From positions 1 to 48,375 of the forward strand of contig JALEGX010000126.1 in the NCBI GenBank assembly GCA_022763485.1: a stretch of DNA of 48,375 nucleotides, in the 5' to 3' direction. This DNA is from Paracoccaceae bacterium (GTDB taxonomy: Bacteria > Pseudomonadota > Alphaproteobacteria > Rhodobacterales > Rhodobacteraceae). Shown here one piece after another: positions 15,704 to 23,834 of this stretch. The first letter of the stretch is position 1, and each line of letters opens with the position of its first letter. The notes beneath the pieces are model-generated. The model worked only from the letters and a program-made list of their open reading frames with translations. It did not search any database and was not told the DNA's origin. Position numbers and translations under genes: made by a program.

Positions 15704-16387
15704 TCAGGACCCGGCGCGCCCCGGCAGATCCTTGGTTGAACCCGGTTTGCGCAGCAGATCAGCCACCAGATTTGGCCCAGCAAGCAAGGGTTTAAGCAGC
15801 GGGTTCTTCTGCACGTCCGCCTTGAACTTTTCGAACTGCATCACATTGCCGATCCGCCGGTCCAGGAATTCCCAAGTGGCCTGATGCCCGTCGCTTTCGT
15901 CCCCAAGCCAATACAGCACGGTCGCGGAATAGACCGCCGACAGCGTTGCGCGCTTGGTGTACCAGTTGACATCTTCGGACCCGTCCCCCAGCGCCGTCCA
16001 GATCGCATCACAGGTGCCCCAGATCAGCTTGGCCCCATCGCCAGCATAGGCCGGCAAGGCAAACAACGTGGTTCCCCGGCGCACCACTTCCTTGTCGTCC
16101 ACCGCCTCCAGACGGAACCGGACCCCGGCGGCGATCTTGTCGCGGAAGCGCATCCCGGTCAGGTCCTCGGTCCCCAGCCGCTCAATCATGCGCTGGTCGC
16201 CCAACTGGTGATAGGCAATCGCCAGATCAACGCCGCCCCGTGGGCAGATCGCACGCGCCAACCCCGGATCAACCCCAATGTCCTGAACCGCAGCTGTAAA
16301 AGTCGCCTCTGTCCAACCATCGAACGCCACATGAATCAGGGCGGCGTCCACCAGTTGGCTTTTGATCTGATCGTAGGACTGTGCCAT
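15704..16387 (-). CDS. coq9: COQ9-family ubiquinone biosynthesis protein
   Basis: A 227-residue protein of the COQ9 family, recognised by the TetR-like N-terminal helices (ALIHVAFDGWTEATFTAAV) and the conserved C-terminal WYTKRATLSAVYSATVLYWL helix that binds lipids. COQ9 proteins present ubiquinone intermediates to the hydroxylases of the pathway and are found in mitochondria and alphaproteobacteria. A GGGGG-containing site precedes the ATG. It is transcribed alone. The family call is firm. Confidence 0.92.
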   Translation of the reverse strand: MAQSYDQIKSQLVDAALIHVAFDGWTEATFTAAVQDIGVDPGLARAICPRGGVDLAIAYHQLGDQRMIERLGTEDLTGMRFRDKIAAGVRFRLEAVDDKEVVRRGTTLFALPAYAGDGAKLIWGTCDAIWTALGDGSEDVNWYTKRATLSAVYSATVLYWLGDESDGHQATWEFLDRRIGNVMQFEKFKADVQKNPLLKPLLAGPNLVADLLRKPGSTKDLPGRAGS

Positions 16388-16464
16388 CGCGCACCCCCGG
16401 AAATAAGGCTGTAAGTCTGGTCTACAGGCTTAGCGGAAAATACGCCGAGGTCAAATCAACAGCC

Positions 16465-17409
16465 TCAGCCCATGCGCCCCTGCTGGACCGAAGGGGTCAC
16501 GCCAAAGGCGGCGCGGTAGACACGAGAGAAATGGCCGGGGCTTTCGAAGCCGCAGGCCATGGCAATTTCCGTGATGGATTGCTCGGTCTGCAAGAGCAGC
16601 CGCCGCGCCCGCTCCAAGCGCAGTTCCACGTAGTACTTCTTGGGTGAACAGTTCAGATATTTACCGAACAGTCGCTCCAGCTGCCGGGCAGAGATCCCCA
16701 CTTCCTCGGCAATCAGCGACGGCGATACGGGGGTTTCGATTGTTTCGGTCATCATCTGAATTGCGCGGGCCAGATGTTTGTTGCGCATGCCATGCCGCGA
16801 CTGGAGCGACACGCGCTGTTCCGCCGTGGCATCGCGCGCGGCGTTGTAAACCATCTGGTCAGACACTTCGACAGAGAGGTTATAGCCGTGGTCCCGTTCG
16901 ATCAGATGTAGCATCAGGTCAGCCGTGGCCGTTCCCCCCGATGCGGTGATGAACTTCTCATCGGCAACAAAGACGTTGCGGACAAGGTTCACCTGCGGGA
17001 ACTCTTCCATGAAACTGTCGTGGAATTCCCAGTGGATTGCCGTTTGAACGCCATCCAGAAACCCGGCCTTAGCCAGGACATATGCCCCGGAACACAATGC
17101 CCCAATCCGCTTGCCGCGCGCGCGCTCACGACGCAGAACGCTCAGCAATTGAGGCGAAACATGTTTCTGGACATTGATCCCCGACAGCACGAACAGCCGG
17201 TCAGATTCCGGGATCGCGTCGAACCCGTGATGCACCAATGTGACCGATCCATTTGAGCTGACGGCGGTGGTACCGTCCTCGGAAACGAACGACCATTTGT
17301 ACAGTTCTTGTCCGCTCAACAGATTGGCGATCCGCAGCGGTTCAATCGCGCAAGAGAAGGCGATATGCGTAAACTCTTCGACCAGAAGAAAGGCAAAGTG
17401 TTCGGCCAT
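16465..17409 (-). CDS. GlxA-family transcriptional activator (DJ-1/PfpI domain plus AraC HTH)
   Basis: A 314-residue regulator. The DJ-1/PfpI-like sensory domain covers about 1-185 with the elbow segment GALCSGAYVLAKAG, and the AraC-type double helix-turn-helix covers about 215-314 (ISARQLERLFGKYL; ESPGHFSRVYRAAFG). Regulators of this architecture such as GbdR and CdhR control glycine betaine or carnitine catabolism. It directly follows proX on the same strand, so regulation of the betaine importer or of linked catabolic genes is likely. The ATG at 17409 has an AGGGGA site; the GTG at 17436 lies in an intergenic hairpin. Confidence 0.92.
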   Translation of the reverse strand: MAEHFAFLLVEEFTHIAFSCAIEPLRIANLLSGQELYKWSFVSEDGTTAVSSNGSVTLVHHGFDAIPESDRLFVLSGINVQKHVSPQLLSVLRRERARGKRIGALCSGAYVLAKAGFLDGVQTAIHWEFHDSFMEEFPQVNLVRNVFVADEKFITASGGTATADLMLHLIERDHGYNLSVEVSDQMVYNAARDATAEQRVSLQSRHGMRNKHLARAIQMMTETIETPVSPSLIAEEVGISARQLERLFGKYLNCSPKKYYVELRLERARRLLLQTEQSITEIAMACGFESPGHFSRVYRAAFGVTPSVQQGRMG

Positions 17410-17430
17410 CCGATATCCCCTAAGGCGCGT

Positions 17431-17456
17431 GGCCACGCGGGCGAACCCGCGCGGCC
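17431..17456 (-). promoter_or_regulatory. Strong hairpin between proX and the GlxA-type gene
   Basis: GGCCACGCGGG (17431-17441) and CCCGCGCGGCC (17446-17456) form an 11-bp stem with one mismatch and a CGAA tetraloop. It sits 22 bases before the regulator's start and 15 bases after the proX stop. Without a T tract it is more likely an mRNA stabilising or attenuating structure than a full terminator. Confidence 0.5.
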
Positions 17457-17471
17457 GGTGGTTTCATCGCA

Positions 17472-18461
17472 TTATTGCGCAGCTGCGCGGGCCGCGTCCA
17501 GCCATCCGTCAAAGGCAGCACGGTTTTCTGCGATCCAAGCATCGACGTGACGGTCGATATCGGCCGAGCTGTCTTCGCCGTCAGCGATAAGCTTGTTCTG
17601 GGCCGAAATATCGTTGATGTCGATCTTGGCGACGTCAAACAGCTTCGCCGCAGCCGGGTTTGCACCCAGGAATTCGTCGGTTGCAACGATACGGATGCTG
17701 TCCACGGCGAAACCCAGATCCTTGCCATTGAAGGTGGTTTCAGCGGTCGCACCATCGGGCAGCGACGAGTAGGGCACGGCCAGGAATTCGACGTTTTCGC
17801 CCGGAACCAGAACGCCCGAGACCCAGTAGGGGGTCCAGGTGTAATACAGGACATTTTCGCCGCCTTCGTTGCGCGCGATGGTGTCTGCGATGATCGCGTT
17901 GTACTCACCCTGGTTGTGGTTCACGGTGTCCCGCAGACCGAACTCATCCAGTTGGTGCTCGATCACACGCTCACAGCCCCAACCGGGGACGCAGCCGGCC
18001 AGATCGGCCTTGCCGTCGCCGTCAGCGTCAAACATGGCCGCCTTTGCCGGATCCTTCAGATCGCCGAGGTTCTGAACGCCCGCATCATAGGCCGCCTTGT
18101 TGACCAGATACCCTTGCAGAGCGCCTTCGATCAGCGTGCCAACCTTTTCCAGAACTGCGTCGCCGCCCGATTCTTCGAAGAAGGTGTGGTGCAGACCGTT
18201 CCAGTGCACGGCGGTAAAGTCTGCGTCACCAGTGCCCAGGGCCAGGTGCAGGGTCTGGGCCTGAACCTCTTCCGGCTCTGCCACATCATAACCCAGCTCT
18301 TCCAGAGCCTTGAACAGGATGCGGTGCTGGAACAGTTCCTCGGCGATCGGCTGCAGCACCGGACGAACGGTGACACCTTCGCCGGGCTTGTCTGCCGCCA
18401 GTGCTGCACCTGCCAGCATGGTGGACGCTGCAAGGGCAGCGAGAACGGTTTTTCTGAACAT
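17472..18461 (-). CDS. proX: Glycine betaine/proline-type ABC transporter substrate-binding protein
   Basis: A 329-residue periplasmic binding protein with a signal peptide (MFRKTVLAALAASTMLAGAA). It has the OpuAC-type fold markers VHWNGLHHTFFEES and WTPYWVS, whose aromatic residues normally cage the quaternary ammonium group. An acidic DADGDGKADLAGC loop near the middle looks like a metal-binding turn and is usual in alphaproteobacterial ProX. A GGGAGGA site precedes the ATG. It is the third gene of proV-proW-proX. The exact betaine is not set by sequence. Confidence 0.93.
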   Translation of the reverse strand: MFRKTVLAALAASTMLAGAALAADKPGEGVTVRPVLQPIAEELFQHRILFKALEELGYDVAEPEEVQAQTLHLALGTGDADFTAVHWNGLHHTFFEESGGDAVLEKVGTLIEGALQGYLVNKAAYDAGVQNLGDLKDPAKAAMFDADGDGKADLAGCVPGWGCERVIEHQLDEFGLRDTVNHNQGEYNAIIADTIARNEGGENVLYYTWTPYWVSGVLVPGENVEFLAVPYSSLPDGATAETTFNGKDLGFAVDSIRIVATDEFLGANPAAAKLFDVAKIDINDISAQNKLIADGEDSSADIDRHVDAWIAENRAAFDGWLDAARAAAQ

Positions 18462-18498
18462 TGGTATCCTCCCTATAGGGTTCAGACGAAATTGAAGA

Positions 18499-19437
18499 TC
18501 AGTTTTTGCCAACAACGCGCAGTACCAGGCCGATCGGCCCACCCTGCCACCAGTGACGGTGGCCGCGTTCGCGACCGGATTGGCCCATGCCTTGGGTGAT
18601 GCGGTCCAGTACGATGGCCAGGATGACGATCCCAAGACCACCGATCAGGGCCTTGCCTGCATCCAGACGCCCCATTGCGCGCAGCACTTCGTTGCCCAAT
18701 CCCTTGACCGAGATCATCGAGGCAATGACGACCATCGAAAGCGACAGCATGATGGTCTGGTTCACACCGGCCAGGATGGTCGGCGTGGCCAACGGCAGTT
18801 CCACCTTGAACAGGATCTGGCGCGGGCTGGCTCCAAACGCCTTGGCCGCTTCGACCACCGAGGCGTTCACACCGCGAATGCCCAGCGATGTCAGACGGAT
18901 CAGCGGCGGCAGGGCAAAGATGATCGTGACGATCACGCCCGATACGTTGCCGATCCCGATCAGCATGACCACCGGCACCAGGTACACAAAGGCGGGGATG
19001 GTCTGCATCGTGTCCAGCACGGGGCGGATGACCGCTTCGAATCGGTCGTTCTTGCCCGCCAGCACGCCCAGCGGCAGACCGATGAAGAAACACAGGATCA
19101 CCGAAGACACGACAATCGCCAGCGTCGTCATCGCCAGCCCCCAGGCATTGGGAGCCAGGAAACCCAGAACGGTCATGGCAATCGCCACCAGAATCGCCAC
19201 GCGGCGACCAGCGGCCTGCCAGGCGACCAGCACCAGCAAGAGCAGCATGATCAGCGGCGGCACGGCGTTCAGCGCCGTGTCGATGCCGACGATCATCTCA
19301 TTGAAGAATTTCTTGATCGGCTGGATGATCCCGCGGTTGGCGATCGCCCATTGTTTCACCCCGTCGGCACTGTCAGCCAGACCAAGGTCGATTGACGAAA
19401 ACGGATCCAGAATATTGAAGCCTTGTGCATCAGACAT
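18499..19437 (-). CDS. proW: Glycine betaine/proline-type ABC transporter permease
   Basis: A 312-residue inner-membrane permease. An N-terminal soluble segment of about 45 residues is followed by hydrophobic segments and the ABC permease EAA-type loop AAKAFGASPRQILFKVELPLA, which contacts the ATPase. This matches ProW of the ProU type. A GGGGG-rich site precedes the ATG, 11 bases after the proV stop. It should form the membrane channel with ProV and ProX. Confidence 0.95.
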   Translation of the reverse strand: MSDAQGFNILDPFSSIDLGLADSADGVKQWAIANRGIIQPIKKFFNEMIVGIDTALNAVPPLIMLLLLVLVAWQAAGRRVAILVAIAMTVLGFLAPNAWGLAMTTLAIVVSSVILCFFIGLPLGVLAGKNDRFEAVIRPVLDTMQTIPAFVYLVPVVMLIGIGNVSGVIVTIIFALPPLIRLTSLGIRGVNASVVEAAKAFGASPRQILFKVELPLATPTILAGVNQTIMLSLSMVVIASMISVKGLGNEVLRAMGRLDAGKALIGGLGIVILAIVLDRITQGMGQSGRERGHRHWWQGGPIGLVLRVVGKN

Positions 19438-19448
19438 GATCAGCCCCC

Positions 19449-20531
19449 TCAGTGTTTCACGGATGCCGGGTCATCCAGGTCGCCCTGAATACCGCGCAAC
19501 AAGGCGTTCTTGGTCACCACGCCGATAGGTTTGCCGTCCACCTTCACCATCACGGGATGCTGTGTTGCGATGGACAGGTTGACGAGATCGTCCAGCGAAT
19601 GCTCGGGATGCGCTTCAGGCCATTTCTCGTGATCGACCGGCCCTGCCCGCTTCTCGTAGGCGGCCAGCGGCTCCATGATCTTGCCGGCCGAAACCAGTTC
19701 CAGCTTGGAAATGCCGGCCACGAAGTCGGCAACATATTCGTCAACCGGGTTGGTCACGATGTCCTCGGGCGTACCGACCTGAACCAACGCGCCGTCCTTC
19801 ATGATCGCAATACGGTCACCGATTCGGATCGCTTCATCCAGGTCATGCGTGATGAACAGCGTAGTTTTCTTCATCTCTGCCGACAGGGACATGAACTTGT
19901 CCTGCAGCTGTCGACGAATCAGCGGATCGAGAGCAGAGAACGGTTCGTCCATCAGCAGGATAGACGGATCCGCAGCGATGGCGCGGGCCAGGCCAACACG
20001 TTGCTGCATGCCGCCCGACAGTTCGTCAGGATACTTCTGGTCCCAGCCGTTCAGATCCACGGCATCAATGGCGCGCATCGCATTTTCGCGACGTTCCTTC
20101 GCATCGTGCCCGCGGACTTCCTGGCTGAAGGAGACATTGTCCAGAACGGTCCGATGCGGCATCAGCGCCATGTTCTGAAAGACCATGCCGATCTTTTCCG
20201 CCCGCACCTCGCGCAGATCGCGCGCGTTCAGGCGATTGACGTCCTGACCTTCGATGAAAAGCTGGCCAGATGTCGGCTCGATCAACCGGTTTACGTGACG
20301 AATCAACGTCGACTTTCCAGAGCCTGACAGCCCCATGATGCAGAAGATTTCGCCCCGCCCAACGGTGAAAGTCGCGTCTTGAACGCCCACCACGCAGTCG
20401 AACTGATCACGGACTTCTAGCTTCCCAAGTCCTTGTTCTTGAACAGCTTTCATCGCCTCATCAGCGCGACGCCCAAAGATCTTCCAGAGATTTCGGCAGT
20501 CGATCACCGCTTCGTCCTGTGTTCCGGCCAC
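19449..20531 (-). CDS. proV: Glycine betaine/proline-type ABC transporter ATP-binding protein
   Basis: A 360-residue ATPase from a GTG start at 20531, chosen because GGGAGGG lies directly upstream; the ATG at 20570 would put that site inside the gene. Walker A GLSGSGKST is at about 67-75, followed by the signature LSGGMQQRV, Walker B ILLMDEPFSALD and the switch His in FITHDLDEA. A C-terminal CBS-like region senses ionic or osmotic state in ProV/OpuA proteins. It heads the proVWX unit, divergent from the GntR gene. Confidence 0.94.
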   Translation of the reverse strand: MAGTQDEAVIDCRNLWKIFGRRADEAMKAVQEQGLGKLEVRDQFDCVVGVQDATFTVGRGEIFCIMGLSGSGKSTLIRHVNRLIEPTSGQLFIEGQDVNRLNARDLREVRAEKIGMVFQNMALMPHRTVLDNVSFSQEVRGHDAKERRENAMRAIDAVDLNGWDQKYPDELSGGMQQRVGLARAIAADPSILLMDEPFSALDPLIRRQLQDKFMSLSAEMKKTTLFITHDLDEAIRIGDRIAIMKDGALVQVGTPEDIVTNPVDEYVADFVAGISKLELVSAGKIMEPLAAYEKRAGPVDHEKWPEAHPEHSLDDLVNLSIATQHPVMVKVDGKPIGVVTKNALLRGIQGDLDDPASVKH

Positions 20532-20576
20532 TTGTCCCTCCCGGTCGAAAACATTTTGTGCATACTGCATATTTTT

Positions 20577-20590
20577 TTCGTGTACACAAA
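20577..20590. promoter_or_regulatory. GntR-type operator candidate between proV and the GntR gene
   Basis: TTCGTGTACACAAA is a near-palindrome with a perfect GTGTACAC core, of the kind bound by FadR-type GntR regulators. A second dyad, CATGCC-TGAT-GGCATG, lies at 20638-20653, closer to the GntR start. The stretch is AT-rich compared with the window and holds the divergent promoters, so either dyad could couple importer and catabolic gene expression. Confidence 0.5.
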
Positions 20591-20693
20591 TTGTATTTTA
20601 GACTAACACAAGATGAGCATCAAACTTGTGCGAATTGCATGCCTGATGGCATGATCCACTACACAGGTTCGATGACAACAACTGGAGACAGGG

Positions 20694-21404
20694 ATGAAAG
20701 ACGCTTCGAAACGCAGAAAATCAGAGCTCTATAATCATCTGAAAACTGCGATCATGACCCTGGCCCTCCGTCCCGGTGCAGACCTGGACGAGGCCAGTCT
20801 TTCGGAGGAGTTCTCCCTTTCACGCACGCCCTTGCGTGAAGTGCTCCGGCAACTTGCAGGCGAAGGGTATGTTGATCTGCGGGAGAATCGCGGGGCGCGG
20901 GTGAGCGAAATGTCTCACACCACCTTGCGGGACTTCTTCCTGGCCGCCCCGATGATGTATGGCGCTGTCCTGCAGCTGGCCGCCACGAATGCCCTGCCAC
21001 AGCAGATAGAGGCACTGAAGGCGGCGCAGATGGACTTCAAACAGGCCTTGCAATCCGGATCGGGCGCGGATCGGGCAATGGCCAACAACCGGTTTCACGA
21101 AATCACGGGCGAGATGGCCGACAACATCTATCTGGCCCCGTCTTTTCAGCGACTGCTGATCGATCATGCCCGTATCGGCATGACCTTTTATCGGCCGCGA
21201 GACCAGAAAATGACCGAAAACCTGTCGGAAGCCAGCCAGCAGCATGACGCCATCATCGCCGCAATCGAAAGCGGTGATGAGGCAACGGCTGCGCAACTGG
21301 CGATCGACCATTGGAACCTGTCGCGCGATCAAATCGAACTGTTCGTCATGCCAGCCGGGCTGGACGTGCAGTTGGGAACGGTCGCCCGAAAAACCCCAGC
21401 GTGA
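20694..21404 (+). CDS. GntR-family regulator with FCD domain
   Basis: A 236-residue regulator. The winged helix-turn-helix is about 8-75 (DLDEASLSEEFSLSRTPLRE as recognition region) and the all-helical FCD ligand domain about 80-220, with conserved Asp/His positions around NNRFHEIT and EASQQHDAIIAAI that usually hold a metal and the carboxylate ligand. A GGAGAC site precedes the ATG. It is the first gene of a four-gene run with the DHDPS-family, aldehyde dehydrogenase and FAD enzymes, so it probably controls them in response to the pathway substrate. Confidence 0.93.
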   Translation: MKDASKRRKSELYNHLKTAIMTLALRPGADLDEASLSEEFSLSRTPLREVLRQLAGEGYVDLRENRGARVSEMSHTTLRDFFLAAPMMYGAVLQLAATNALPQQIEALKAAQMDFKQALQSGSGADRAMANNRFHEITGEMADNIYLAPSFQRLLIDHARIGMTFYRPRDQKMTENLSEASQQHDAIIAAIESGDEATAAQLAIDHWNLSRDQIELFVMPAGLDVQLGTVARKTPA

Positions 21405-21411
21405 GGACCTG

Positions 21412-22329
21412 ATGAACCCAATTTTCAAATTCGAGGGTATCTATACCCCCGTTGTCACCCCCTTTCACCCGGACGGGAGCGTCAACTGGGACGCCCTGAC
21501 CGATGTGATCGAATATCTGATCGATTCCGGTGTGCATGGCCTGATCTCAGGCGGATCAACCGGTGAGAACTATGCCCAAACCGTGGCTGAACGCATTGAA
21601 ATCGCGCGGTTCACCAAGGAGGCCATCAAAGGCCGCCTGCCGCTGATCGTTGGCACCGGTGCCATGATGACATCGGATTCGATCGCGCTGGCCACCGGCG
21701 CACGGGACATCGGTGCGGATGCCATCCTGCTGGCCACCCCCCCCTACTCGGTCCCGACCGAGCGGGAAAACGCGCTGAACGCGCTGGCCATCGACAAAGC
21801 GGCCAACCTGCCGATCATGCTGTACAACTATCCGGGTCGGATGGGTGTCCACATGGGCGAGGAATTCCTGGACCGCGTTGGCCGCTCGCGCAATGTTTGC
21901 GCGATCAAGGAAAGTTCCGGCGACATCAACCGCGTCCACTTGCTGGCCCGCGACTACCCGCACATCCAGATGTCCTGCGGTATGGACGATCAGGCGCTGG
22001 AATTCTTCGCCTGGGGCGCACGCAGCTGGGTCTGTGCGGGATCGAACTTCCTGCCCAAGGAACATGTTGCACTGTACCAGGCTTGTGCCGTCGAAGGGAA
22101 CTTTGACAAGGGGCGCCGGATCATGTCGGCCATGATGCCGCTGATGCGCGTCTTGGAACAAGGCGGCAAGTTCATCCAGTGCGTCAAGCACGGCGTTACC
22201 ATGAACGGCATCGACACCGGGGGCCTGCGCCCGCCGCTGAAAGGGCTGAACAAGGATGACAAACGCGCTCTGGAACAGGTGATCCGGGTGCTGAAGACCA
22301 CTATCGCAGACATTCAGGCAGAAGGGTAA
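21412..22329 (+). CDS. Dihydrodipicolinate synthase-family lyase/aldolase
   Basis: A 305-residue class I aldolase-type TIM barrel. The Schiff-base Lys166 is in CAIKESSGD, Tyr138 in LYNYPGR, and the phosphate/carboxylate loop reads GGSTGE. Catabolic members of this family include hydroxyproline-derived pyrroline-4-hydroxy-2-carboxylate deaminase, sugar-acid dehydratases and N-acetylneuraminate lyase. The operon setting with an aldehyde dehydrogenase and a FAD amine oxidoreductase favours a catabolic role over lysine biosynthesis. A GAGGACC site precedes the ATG, 7 bases after the GntR stop. Confidence 0.9.
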   Translation: MNPIFKFEGIYTPVVTPFHPDGSVNWDALTDVIEYLIDSGVHGLISGGSTGENYAQTVAERIEIARFTKEAIKGRLPLIVGTGAMMTSDSIALATGARDIGADAILLATPPYSVPTERENALNALAIDKAANLPIMLYNYPGRMGVHMGEEFLDRVGRSRNVCAIKESSGDINRVHLLARDYPHIQMSCGMDDQALEFFAWGARSWVCAGSNFLPKEHVALYQACAVEGNFDKGRRIMSAMMPLMRVLEQGGKFIQCVKHGVTMNGIDTGGLRPPLKGLNKDDKRALEQVIRVLKTTIADIQAEG

Positions 22330-22334
22330 CGGAC

Positions 22335-23834
22335 ATGGATCTGCTGACGACAGAAGAATACAAGGCCATTGCTTCCGGCCTGACTCTGCCCACAAACGCG
22401 TTTATCGACGGCACCTTTCGCCCGGCGCAATCGGGCGACACGTTTGAAAGCGTGAACCCCGCCACCGGTGAAAAACTGGCCGATATCGCATCCTGCGGCC
22501 CCGAAGACGTGGATTTCGCAGTTCAGAAAGCCCGCGAAGCCTTCGAAGATGGCCGCTGGAGCCGGATGCATCCTTCGGAACGCAAGGACGTCCTGATCCG
22601 CTTCTCCAAACTGCTGACCCGCAACGCGCGTGAACTGGCGGTGATGGAAAGCCTGGACAGCGGCAAGACCATCTTTGATTGCGAAACCGTCGATGTTCCG
22701 GAAACCATCCACTGCCTGAAGTGGCACGCGGAAGCCATCGACAAGATCTACGATCAGGTTGCTCCTGCATCGGACGATCACATTGCTATGGTGGTTCGCG
22801 AACCCATCGGCGTTGTCGGCCTGGTTCTGCCGTGGAACTTCCCGCTGCTGATGCTGGCGTGGAAAATCGGCCCCGCACTGGCAGCCGGCTGTTCGCTGGT
22901 GGTCAAGCCTGCGGCGGAAACCACGCTGACCGCGTTGCGCGTTGCCGAGCTGGCTTCCGAAGCCGGCCTGCCCCGCGGCGTTCTGAACATCGTTCCCGGT
23001 AGCGGTCGTGCCGTTGGCGAACCGATCGGTCGCCACATGGACATCGACATGGTCTCCTTCACCGGCTCCACCGTAACCGGCAAGCGTTTCCTGGGCTACT
23101 CGGCGGAATCGAACGCCAAAGAAGTCGTTCTGGAGATGGGCGGTAAAAACCCTGCCGTGGTCATGGACGACGCCGAAAACCTGGATCGCGTGGCCCAGCA
23201 CCTGGTGAACGGTGCATTCTGGAACATGGGTGAAAACTGCTCGGCCTCTTCGCGCTTGATCGTGCACAAGGACGTCAAGGCCGAGCTGCTGGAGCGTATC
23301 GAGAGCCACGCGCGTCACTGGAATGTCGGGGATCCGATGGACCCGGAAACCCGCATGGGCGCCTTGGTCTCCAAATCGCATTTCGACAAGGTGTGCTCCT
23401 ACCTGGACAAGGTTGACAACGCGATCATCGGTGGCAAGTCGCATGGTGGAACCCACGTTGAAGCCACTGTCGTAGAAGTGCCGGGTAACGATCACCTGCT
23501 GGCACAGGAAGAGATCTTTGGCCCAGTGCTGTCGGTAATCGAAATCTCCAGCTTCGATGAAGCGATCCAGATTGCCAACGACACCGAATATGGCCTCTGT
23601 GCGTCGATCTTCACCGCAAACGCCAAGCGCGCCGTCCGTGGCGCCCGCGCCATCCGCGCAGGCACCGTCACGGTAAACAGCTTTGGCGAGGGCGATATCT
23701 CCACGCCGTTCGGCGGCTTCAAACAGTCGGGCTTTGGCGGGCGCGACAACTCGGTTCACGCGCACGATCAGTACACCCAGCTGAAAACCATCTGGATCGA
23801 CCTGAGCGACGATAGTGACGAGGCCGTGGATTGA
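22335..23834 (+). CDS. NAD(P)-dependent aldehyde dehydrogenase, PuuC-like
   Basis: A 499-residue enzyme of full ALDH length. Catalytic residues are Asn168 in PWNFP, Glu267 in LEMGG and Cys302 in GENCSAS, with cofactor loop FTGSTVTGK at 242-250. It is most like aldehyde dehydrogenases acting on gamma-aminobutyraldehyde-type or betaine-aldehyde-type substrates. It sits 5 bases after the DHDPS-family gene and overlaps the next gene by its stop codon. It would oxidise an aldehyde made by the linked FAD oxidoreductase or by the lyase. Confidence 0.94.
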   Translation: MDLLTTEEYKAIASGLTLPTNAFIDGTFRPAQSGDTFESVNPATGEKLADIASCGPEDVDFAVQKAREAFEDGRWSRMHPSERKDVLIRFSKLLTRNARELAVMESLDSGKTIFDCETVDVPETIHCLKWHAEAIDKIYDQVAPASDDHIAMVVREPIGVVGLVLPWNFPLLMLAWKIGPALAAGCSLVVKPAAETTLTALRVAELASEAGLPRGVLNIVPGSGRAVGEPIGRHMDIDMVSFTGSTVTGKRFLGYSAESNAKEVVLEMGGKNPAVVMDDAENLDRVAQHLVNGAFWNMGENCSASSRLIVHKDVKAELLERIESHARHWNVGDPMDPETRMGALVSKSHFDKVCSYLDKVDNAIIGGKSHGGTHVEATVVEVPGNDHLLAQEEIFGPVLSVIEISSFDEAIQIANDTEYGLCASIFTANAKRAVRGARAIRAGTVTVNSFGEGDISTPFGGFKQSGFGGRDNSVHAHDQYTQLKTIWIDLSDDSDEAVD

